Source of the DNA: Elusimicrobiota bacterium
GTDB lineage: Bacteria > Elusimicrobiota > Elusimicrobia > UBA1565 > UBA9628
Reading direction: 5' to 3'
Assembly (NCBI GenBank): GCA_028717865.1
Contig: JAQUMZ010000130.1
Span: 1-7,221 of the forward strand
DNA: 7,221 nucleotides
Shown here: in pieces, positions 1-4,996 of the stretch
Layout: every line of letters starts with the position of its first letter
Position numbering within the stretch: the first letter of the stretch is position 1
The notes under the pieces: generated by a model
The model's database searches: none
What the model was told of the DNA's origin: nothing
The model's input: only the letters and a program-made list of their open reading frames with translations
Translations under genes and position numbers: made by a program

Positions 1-1439
1 GCTTTGGGCGCGCGCAGGTGGATGGGGAAGTCCCCGCCGGTCTCGGCCAGGACCCGGTAGCGGCGCAGCAGCGTCCCCGGATCGTCCACGCCGGCCAGAC
101 CCAGGGCGGCCTCGACGCCCGCCTCGGTGGCGCGCCGCCCCCGGCGCAGGGCCTCCTCGGGCTCGACGGCCTCCGCGAGCAGGATCGCGCCGCGCCCCTT
201 GAGCGCGGCCAGGAAGGCCGGTTCGCCGGTCTCGCGCCAGCCCGGCCACGAAACCAGCTGGGGCCCGGCCGGGCCGGACGCCTCGATCGCTTCGAGCCCG
301 AGGGCTAGGGGGCCGTCCACGCGCAGCAGGCGGGCCGGTCCGGCCGGCGGCGGCCGGCCGCCCCCGGGCCGCGCGACCCACGCGGCGATCTCGCAGCCCG
401 GGGCGGGCGCGCCGACCGCGCGTATGGGCTCGCCGCCGCCCAAGGCCAACCCGCCCACGCGCAGACGTCGGCTGGCGCGGCGGCGATACGAATATGGATC
501 GCCCGCAGACGACGGCCGGCCCGAGGACGGCTCGTCGCGGCGGCCCTGGAAGCGTTCCGCCAGGGCCAGGCACACGGGAATCTCGGCCTCGGGCGCCTCG
601 GTCAGGGAGACCCGGAGCGTGTCGCCTATGCCGTCCTCCAGAAGGCTGCCGATGCCGACGGCGGACTTGATACGGCCGTCCTCGCCCTCGCCCGCCTCGG
701 TGACTCCGAGGTGGAAAGGGTAATCCATGCCCGCCTCGGCCATGCGCGCGGCCAGCAGGCGATAGGCCGCGATCATGACCTTCACGTTCGACGACTTCAT
801 GGAGAAAACCAGCTCGCGGTAACCGGCTTCCTCGCACAAGCGCGCGAATTCCAGAGCGCTTTCGACCATGCCCAGGGGCGTGTCGCCGTAGCGGCCCAGC
901 ACGCGGTCGGAAAGCGAGCCGTGATTGACGCCGATGCGCAGGGCGCGCTTGAGCCGCTTGAGCTTGTCGAGGAGGGGAACCAGGCGCCGGCGCACGCGGT
1001 CGAGCTCCCGGAGGTATTGCGCGTCCGAAAGCTCCGACGCCGCGAAGGTCTTGCTGTCGGCGAAGTTGCCGGGATTGATGCGTATCTTCTCCACGAAATC
1101 GGCCGCGGCCAAGGCGGCCTCGGGCAGGAAGTGGACGTCGGCCGCCAGGGGCACTCGGATGCCGCGGCGGTCGAGCCCGGAGCGGATTTTTTCCAGCGCG
1201 CGGGCCGCCTCGAGCGTGGGCGCGGTCAGGCGCACCAGCTCGCAGCCGGCCTCGGCCAGGCGCGCGGCCTGGGCGATGGAGGCCTGCGCGTCGAGGGTGT
1301 CGGTCGTGGTCATGGACTGCACGCGCAGCGGGTTATCGCCGCCTATGCCCAAGCCGCCGGCCATGACCGCGCGGGTCCGGCGCCGCCGGTAGGAGAAGCG
1401 GTCGGCGCAATAGGGGAAAAGCGCCGGAGTATCCGCCAT
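1..1439 (-). CDS. ispG: 4-hydroxy-3-methylbut-2-en-1-yl diphosphate synthase, long form (5' part, runs off left edge)
   Basis: IspG (GcpE) is the iron-sulfur enzyme that converts 2-C-methyl-erythritol 2,4-cyclodiphosphate to HMBPP, the penultimate step of the MEP isoprenoid pathway, in the cytosol. Reading the minus strand from the ATG at 1439 gives 479 open codons to the window edge. The first ~285 residues are the TIM barrel: VQSMTTTDT near residue 40, then ADVHFLP, KIRINPGNF, RIGVNHGSLSDR and, near 245, LGVTEAGEGEDGR followed by GSLLEDGIGDTLRVSLTE. This wording is typical of the long Chlamydia/Bacteroidetes/plant type. Residues from ~300 to 479 are the inserted middle domain and are more divergent. 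The C-terminal domain with the [4Fe-4S] cysteines lies outside the window. The start is supported by the N-terminus (FPYCADRFSYRRRRTR before the VQSM motif), which resembles the chlamydial protein. No Shine-Dalgarno site precedes it, and a TATAAT box ends 6 nt upstream. Family assignment is very sure; whether the gene is intact cannot be seen. Confidence 0.96.
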   Translation of the reverse strand, partial: MADTPALFPYCADRFSYRRRRTRAVMAGGLGIGGDNPLRVQSMTTTDTLDAQASIAQAARLAEAGCELVRLTAPTLEAARALEKIRSGLDRRGIRVPLAADVHFLPEAALAAADFVEKIRINPGNFADSKTFAASELSDAQYLRELDRVRRRLVPLLDKLKRLKRALRIGVNHGSLSDRVLGRYGDTPLGMVESALEFARLCEEAGYRELVFSMKSSNVKVMIAAYRLLAARMAEAGMDYPFHLGVTEAGEGEDGRIKSAVGIGSLLEDGIGDTLRVSLTEAPEAEIPVCLALAERFQGRRDEPSSGRPSSAGDPYSYRRRASRRLRVGGLALGGGEPIRAVGAPAPGCEIAAWVARPGGGRPPPAGPARLLRVDGPLALGLEAIEASGPAGPQLVSWPGWRETGEPAFLAALKGRGAILLAEAVEPEEALRRGRRATEAGVEAALGLAGVDDPGTLLRRYRVLAETGGDFPIHLRAPK

Positions 1440-1445
1440 CCGCGT

Positions 1446-1451
1446 ATTATA
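1446..1451 (-). promoter_or_regulatory. Predicted -10 box of ispG
   Basis: The minus strand reads TATAAT here, a perfect sigma-70 -10 hexamer in a very GC-rich region, with 6 nt between it and the ispG ATG. The -35 region is poor (TTATAT at 1474-1469 with a 17 bp spacer). The predicted transcription start falls at or within a base or two of the ATG, so the mRNA would be leaderless. The box also overlaps the -35 position of the divergent promoter. Confidence 0.55.
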
Positions 1452-1466
1452 CAACTTCGATTCCTA

Positions 1467-1475
1467 TGATATAAT
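1467..1475 (+). promoter_or_regulatory. Predicted extended -10 promoter of the thioredoxin-fold lipoprotein gene
   Basis: TGATATAAT matches the extended -10 consensus TGnTATAAT exactly. A weak -35 candidate, TATACA (1448-1453), lies 16 bp upstream. The start point would be near 1482, about 5 nt before the ATG at 1487, leaving no room for a Shine-Dalgarno site. The -35 candidate shares bases with the -10 box of the opposing ispG promoter, so the two promoters overlap almost completely. Confidence 0.6.
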
Positions 1476-1486
1476 TCAGACTGTCC

Positions 1487-2152
1487 ATGCGGACCCACCT
1501 TCGTCTCTCCGTCGCGGGCCTTTTGCTGGCCGCGTTAGCGCAAACCGGCTGCTCCGGCGGCTGCGGAGAGGCCCCCGCTCCCGAATCGGACAAGACGATA
1601 TCGACTTCCGGCGGGTCTTCGGGAGGCGGCGGGTCCTCGGGCCGGGCGGTCGGCTTCGGCAAAAAGCCCGCCCGGCCGGCCAAGGCGGGCGCTGAAAAAA
1701 CCGCGGCCAAGGACGCGGCCAAGGCCCCGGCCGCTCCTACCGGCCCGGTCTTCGAGGAACTCGGCGCGGCTTCTTATCCGGAAAAGGTCATCAAGGCCTC
1801 CGCGGCCGTTTTGGTCGTAGGCTACACGCCCGCGTGCGCGGCCTGCCGGGAAGCCATGCCGGCTTTCCAGAAGCTGTCCCAGGACGCCGCCGGCAAGGTG
1901 GCGGTCTACCGGCTCAACCTCTACGACGCCCAGGCGCTCAGGCAGCTGCCCGCGGGGATAACGGCGTCGCCGCTGCCCGCGCTGGCCTATTACGAGAACG
2001 GCCTGGCCCTGGCCCAGCGCCAGGGCCTGCCCTTTGCCCGGCGCAAATCCGGGGATCGGCTGGAAAACCCCGCCGACTACGAGGCCAGGCTGCGGCGCTG
2101 GCTCGGCCAGGCCCTCGAGCTCAAGAATCTGAACCTGCCCGAACCAAGGTAG
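1487..2152 (+). CDS. Thioredoxin-fold lipoprotein
   Basis: A 221-residue envelope protein. Residues 1-22 are a lipoprotein signal: basic start, hydrophobic LLLAALAQ, then the lipobox end TGC with Cys22 as the lipidated residue. Residues 23-88 are a Ser/Gly-rich then Ala/Lys/Pro-rich linker, as expected for a domain tethered to a membrane. Residues ~89-185 look like a thioredoxin fold: AVLVVGY strand, YTPACAACREAMP with the redox pair Cys117/Cys120 (CAAC), a second strand VAVYRLNLYD, and SPLPALAYYENG, where Pro164 aligns with the thioredoxin cis-proline. The CxxC suggests a periplasmic disulfide reductase or oxidase; the partner is unknown. The central AA differs from the GP of thioredoxin, so this is not cytosolic TrxA. 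The start at 1487 is the only one that keeps the full signal peptide. It stands divergent to ispG, and no other thiol-redox gene is nearby. The fold is fairly sure; the precise role is not. Confidence 0.85.
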   Translation: MRTHLRLSVAGLLLAALAQTGCSGGCGEAPAPESDKTISTSGGSSGGGGSSGRAVGFGKKPARPAKAGAEKTAAKDAAKAPAAPTGPVFEELGAASYPEKVIKASAAVLVVGYTPACAACREAMPAFQKLSQDAAGKVAVYRLNLYDAQALRQLPAGITASPLPALAYYENGLALAQRQGLPFARRKSGDRLENPADYEARLRRWLGQALELKNLNLPEPR

Positions 2153-2219
2153 TCTGGGTCTTTCGCTCCATGTGGCCGCAGGTCCCATCTCTCCTTCCAG
2201 ATAGGCCGCAAGACACCTG

Positions 2220-2249
2220 CTAAACGCGGGCACCCGCGGCATACTTTAG
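2220..2249 (+). repeat. Inverted repeat / hairpin between the lipoprotein and membrane-protein genes
   Basis: Inner arms CGCGGG (2225-2230) and CCCGCG (2233-2238) are separated by CA. Outer arms CTAAA (2220-2224) and TTTAG (2245-2249) extend the stem beyond a one-sided bulge of 6 nt. It lies 67 nt after the lipoprotein stop and 21 nt before the next ATG. There is no U-tract, so it is not a classical intrinsic terminator. It could be a 3'-end stabiliser, a weak terminator or part of the promoter region of the next gene. The rest of 2153-2270 shows nothing else except weak -10-like hexamers (for example CATACT at 2240-2245) and a GGAGGG Shine-Dalgarno at 2261-2266. Confidence 0.45.
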
Positions 2250-2270
2250 AAATAAGATGCGGAGGGAATT

Positions 2271-3608
2271 ATGGGGAACTCGATACCGCGCAAGATAGGA
2301 TTGACGACGATTCTGCTGGCGGCTTTCATCACCGCGACGGCGGGTTCCAGGGTTATCGCGGGCACAAGCATAGCCCCTGCCGCCACGTCGGGACACGCCC
2401 GCCCTTCCATATCCCCCGCGCCCATGGCGCTGGCGAATCTTCAGAAGCTGATGAACATCCTTGGCGATAAGACATTTTCCGCGCAGATGATCTCGGGGTA
2501 CGATAAAACGGCCGAGCGGATGCTGGCCTTGGGTACCCTGACGGAGCATCTGCCCGAGGCATTCTCTTCGCGCGCGATTGATGCCGAGTTGGCGCAAAAG
2601 GTGGAGAGAGCCTGCAAGGACGCGGCCGGCGACGTGCAGAAGGCCGTCGAATCCCGGCGCGCGGAAATCGCGGCCGCGCATAAAGCCGGCCTGATCGACG
2701 ACGCGGGCCTCAAGGCCGCGACCGTGGAATTGGAGGCGTTCGCTTTCTACGGCGAAACGGTGAAAAGGCATATAAAGGCGGTGCAGAAAATGGCCCGTCT
2801 CGCGCGTCTCTTCCCTCACCTGCGGAACAGGATGGATGAGATCGCGCGCCGCCTGATGGACGGCAAAAATTCGGAGATGCTGGGACAGGACGCGCAGGCC
2901 GCGCCAATGTCCGACGACCTCGCGCGCGGGGCAGAGCCCGGATACGTGGAATCACTCGTCAAAGCCATTGCCGCCAGCAGGGACGGTTATGAGATCAACC
3001 CCGCCGACGCGCGAATCCCGGCGGTACGGGCCGCGCTTGAGAAAGCTAGTCGACGCGGCGTAAAAATCCATATCGGCAAAGCCCAGCCTCAATCCGGAAC
3101 AAAGGTTCCCGCGCCAAGCCGAGAAATAGCCAAAGGGATGGGGACCTTTATCGGCGGTATTCTTGCGGCGGGAACTACTGCCACCGCACTCTTTGAACTA
3201 TCTCATCAATTGCTGGACGCCCTGCTGGCCGTTTCACCCTGGCTTTTCGCGATCGGACTATCTGCGGTGGCCGTGACGGCAACCATCGGATTTTTAGGTG
3301 GAGTAATCGCGGGGGTATTCGGCATGGTAAGGATATTGCAGGTACTGATCAACCGGCTTGCGAAACTGGATGAGCCCGCAAAGGTATTGTTGGGCGTATT
3401 CGGAGGCATTGCTACGATTGAAGGCACAATCTCGTTCATGAGCAGCATCGTTCACCCCGTGGTGGGATGGACTGTCGCCATTGGTTCTCCCTGGCTCTTC
3501 TATCTCGCCGTAATGGCGTTGGCGTTTTTAACCTTCTTCGGCATATTGACCGGCATAGGCCTCTTGAGTGTGGCCTGGAATGCCCGGCGTTCACCGGAAC
3601 TGAAATAG
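2271..3608 (+). CDS. Unrecognised exported membrane protein with duplicated C-terminal transmembrane unit
   Basis: I do not recognise this 445-residue protein. The ATG follows GGAGGG by 4 nt, a good Shine-Dalgarno. Residues 1-31 look like a Sec signal peptide or N-terminal anchor (basic RK, then IGLTTILLAAFITATAG). Residues ~50-285 are soluble, mostly Ala/Lys/Glu/Arg-rich and predicted helical (for example 105-185), without Cys motifs or known catalytic signatures. Residues ~291-440 are strongly hydrophobic, with roughly four or five membrane helices. This part is an internal tandem repeat: 291-353 and 375-437 align without gaps, each with Ser-Pro-Trp-Leu-Phe at offset 31 (residues 322-326 and 406-410). 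The architecture is thus signal peptide, large periplasmic domain, membrane bundle. Base use is more AT-rich than the neighbours, especially in the membrane part (3181-3240 is 33/60 GC, against 46/60 at 5581-5640), which could mean horizontal acquisition or membrane-protein composition. It is flanked by a hairpin upstream and an independent promoter downstream, so it is probably its own transcription unit. Confidence 0.8.
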   Translation: MGNSIPRKIGLTTILLAAFITATAGSRVIAGTSIAPAATSGHARPSISPAPMALANLQKLMNILGDKTFSAQMISGYDKTAERMLALGTLTEHLPEAFSSRAIDAELAQKVERACKDAAGDVQKAVESRRAEIAAAHKAGLIDDAGLKAATVELEAFAFYGETVKRHIKAVQKMARLARLFPHLRNRMDEIARRLMDGKNSEMLGQDAQAAPMSDDLARGAEPGYVESLVKAIAASRDGYEINPADARIPAVRAALEKASRRGVKIHIGKAQPQSGTKVPAPSREIAKGMGTFIGGILAAGTTATALFELSHQLLDALLAVSPWLFAIGLSAVAVTATIGFLGGVIAGVFGMVRILQVLINRLAKLDEPAKVLLGVFGGIATIEGTISFMSSIVHPVVGWTVAIGSPWLFYLAVMALAFLTFFGILTGIGLLSVAWNARRSPELK

Positions 3609-3649
3609 ACGCATCAGCGCGCCTGACGGCCGAACTTCCGGGACTTTCG

Positions 3650-3658
3650 TGCTATAAT
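3650..3658 (+). promoter_or_regulatory. Predicted extended -10 promoter of the secreted-protein gene
   Basis: TGCTATAAT is an exact extended -10 motif (TGnTATAAT), 32 nt before the ATG at 3691. No convincing -35 is seen at 16-18 bp, which is usual for extended -10 promoters. The predicted start is near 3665, giving a leader of about 26 nt that contains the Shine-Dalgarno site. Confidence 0.62.
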
Positions 3659-3660
3659 GG

Positions 3661-3680
3661 CCTGGGCCTAAAGTCCCAGG
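3661..3680 (+). promoter_or_regulatory. Operator-like palindrome at the predicted transcription start
   Basis: CCTGGG (3661-3666) and CCCAGG (3675-3680) are perfect inverted arms around an 8 nt spacer, centred just downstream of the predicted +1. The right arm shares AGG with the AGGAGG Shine-Dalgarno at 3678-3683. It could be a repressor-binding site. If transcription starts a few bases earlier than predicted, it could instead be an RNA hairpin masking the ribosome site. Six-base arms can arise by chance in GC-rich DNA; the position is what makes it notable. Confidence 0.4.
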
Positions 3681-3690
3681 AGGTTTCCGG

Positions 3691-4539
3691 ATGAGAACTC
3701 TCGCCCTCGCCGCCGCTGCGGCTTTCTGTGCGCCTCCGGCCGCCGCCCAAACCGCCGGCTTCGGCCAGGTCAGCCTGCCCCAACTGCGCCGGGCCGCGGC
3801 CAGCGCCGCATCCGCGCCCGGCGCGCCCGTCGCCCCGGCGGCGCTCGCCTATGAAAGGCTCACCGCGGGGCACCTGGCGGCCCAGACCGCGCGGCACGAA
3901 CTGCTTTCCTTCACCCAGAACCTCGCCCAGCACAAGGCTTTCGCAGCCATGTGGACCAAGATACTCGCGCGGGCGGGCTTCACGCCTGGCCAGCCGAAGT
4001 ACGACCTGCTCTCGGTCCTGCCCTATTCGGGCAACGAAGGCCTGGTCATCCGGGATTTCATGGCCGAGCCCAGGCAGTTCAAGCCCAAGGACGAGGCCGA
4101 CCGCATCGCGAACATGGAAAAGATCGCGAAGCTGGCCGGTAAAAACGGCCTGCCCGTCTTCGCCGCCTTCCTGCTCGACTTCAACTGGCACCTGCCGACC
4201 TATTCGCTCTATTACACGACGCCGGCAAAGGCCAGGCCCGAGGAGGAAATCCGCCTGCGCTTCCTCAGGTACGAGGGGAAACTCGACACCTCCATACTAA
4301 CAGAGAAGGCCGGGGTCAAGGTTCTCCAAACCGTGGACGATTATCTCACCGTCTACCTGGGCCCCCAGGCGCACGTGGTCCAGCGGAGCGCCAACACCCG
4401 CAAGGAGCTCGACGAAAGGATGGACGAGCTCAAGAAGCTCATCGCCGGCCAGGGGGGGAAGTTCCTAGACGCCGTTGTGCGCGAGATGCCGCCGGGATCC
4501 TGGCGCAAGTTCGAGGCCGACCTCTACTTCCTGCTTTAG
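3691..4539 (+). CDS. Unrecognised secreted (periplasmic) protein
   Basis: A 282-residue protein I cannot assign to a family. Residues 1-19 are a clear Sec signal peptide (Met-Arg-Thr, a run of Ala/Leu, then APPAAA before Gln20), with cleavage likely after AAA. Cys13 is preceded by Phe, so it is not a lipobox. Residues 20-55 are Ala/Pro-rich and low in complexity. The rest is a mixed, probably globular domain with conserved-looking aromatic stretches, such as FNWHLPTYSLYY (~165-176) and the C-terminal end SWRKFEADLYFLL. A charged helix (RKELDERMDELKKL, ~233-246) precedes the end. No catalytic motif, no CxxC and no membrane helix are seen after the signal peptide. The ATG has AGGAGG at 3678-3683 with a 7 nt gap and its own extended -10 promoter, so expression seems independent of the upstream membrane-protein gene. 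The stop is followed by 74 nt before the next start. Confidence 0.82.
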   Translation: MRTLALAAAAAFCAPPAAAQTAGFGQVSLPQLRRAAASAASAPGAPVAPAALAYERLTAGHLAAQTARHELLSFTQNLAQHKAFAAMWTKILARAGFTPGQPKYDLLSVLPYSGNEGLVIRDFMAEPRQFKPKDEADRIANMEKIAKLAGKNGLPVFAAFLLDFNWHLPTYSLYYTTPAKARPEEEIRLRFLRYEGKLDTSILTEKAGVKVLQTVDDYLTVYLGPQAHVVQRSANTRKELDERMDELKKLIAGQGGKFLDAVVREMPPGSWRKFEADLYFLL

Positions 4540-4583
4540 CGCTCGCGACGAAATAAATTGATCTTTTGCTAAGGCGCCCCCCT

Positions 4584-4589
4584 TACAAT
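4584..4589 (+). promoter_or_regulatory. Candidate -10 box of the pterin dehydratase gene
   Basis: TACAAT matches the sigma-70 -10 consensus at 5 of 6 positions and sits in a relatively AT-rich stretch (4548-4570) of an otherwise GC-rich region. A TTGATC at 4558-4563 could be a -35, but the 20 bp spacing is long. Transcription would start near 4596, with a leader of about 18 nt carrying the Shine-Dalgarno site. Confidence 0.4.
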
Positions 4590-4600
4590 ATCTCCCAGGA

Positions 4601-4609
4601 AAGGAGGTG
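4601..4609 (+). promoter_or_regulatory. Very strong Shine-Dalgarno site that fixes the start at 4614
   Basis: AAGGAGGTG is nearly fully complementary to the conserved 3' end of 16S rRNA, with AGGAGG ending 6 nt before the ATG at 4614. An in-frame ATG at 4566 has no such site and lies upstream of the predicted transcription start, so it is not the real start. Confidence 0.8.
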
Positions 4610-4613
4610 CGCC

Positions 4614-4955
4614 ATGGCCGTAAGACAGCTCAGCACGCTGGCGGAAAAGGAGTGCGTCCCGTGCCGGGCCGGGGCCGAGCCCCTGCGCGGAGGGGAGTTG
4701 CGGCGCCTGCTCTCGGAACTGGGCGGCGGCTGGCAGGCCGCCGACGGCAAGCGCCTGCGCAAGGACTTCGAGTTCAAGGATTTCCAGGCGGCCCTGGACT
4801 TCGCCGACACCGTCGGCCGCCTGGCCCAGCGCTTCAACCACCACCCGGAAATCAGGATCGGCTGGGGCTACGCGCGGGTGACGATATGGACCCACAAAAT
4901 CGGCGGCCTCTCCGAGGCCGACTTCGTCCTCGCGGCCAAGATCGACGCGCTCTGA
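4614..4955 (+). CDS. 4a-hydroxytetrahydrobiopterin dehydratase (pterin-4a-carbinolamine dehydratase, PCD/DCoH family)
   Basis: A 113-residue protein of the usual length for this family, which dehydrates 4a-hydroxytetrahydropterin to regenerate the cofactor of aromatic amino-acid hydroxylases. The N-terminal KECVPCRAGAEPL matches the CxPC-G-PL opening common in bacterial members. The active-site signature is visible as FNHHPEIRIGW (about residues 75-85) with the His-His-Pro core, followed by YARVTIWTH containing the later Trp/His positions, and the family ending GLSEADFVLAAKIDAL. A very strong Shine-Dalgarno sets the start. No phenylalanine hydroxylase or pterin synthesis gene is in the window, so its physiological partner is unknown. 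PCD-like proteins without hydroxylase partners occur in many bacteria and have been linked to molybdopterin metabolism. The downstream serine-hydrolase gene starts 41 nt later and may be co-transcribed. Confidence 0.93.
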   Translation: MAVRQLSTLAEKECVPCRAGAEPLRGGELRRLLSELGGGWQAADGKRLRKDFEFKDFQAALDFADTVGRLAQRFNHHPEIRIGWGYARVTIWTHKIGGLSEADFVLAAKIDAL

Positions 4956-4996
4956 CGCGTTGCGCCGGACGTCCAGAAAGAGTAATCTAGGCCGCC

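Noticed and set aside
325..366. Dense GGCC/CCGG palindromic stretch as a possible structural repeat
   Set aside because: It lies inside the ispG coding frame and is explained by Gly/Pro/Arg codons in GC-rich DNA; no regular unit or spacing.
711..1469. A 252-codon plus-strand open frame opposite ispG
   Set aside because: It is the complement of well-conserved ispG TIM-barrel sequence and has no ribosome site or recognisable domain.
1535..2242. A 235-codon minus-strand open frame opposite the lipoprotein gene
   Set aside because: Arg/Gly-rich shadow frame; the plus strand has signal peptide, lipobox and thioredoxin motifs.
4566..4613. N-terminal extension of the pterin dehydratase from an upstream ATG
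   Set aside because: The extension is not found in the family pattern, includes the predicted -10 box and ribosome site, and the ATG at 4614 has a near-perfect Shine-Dalgarno.
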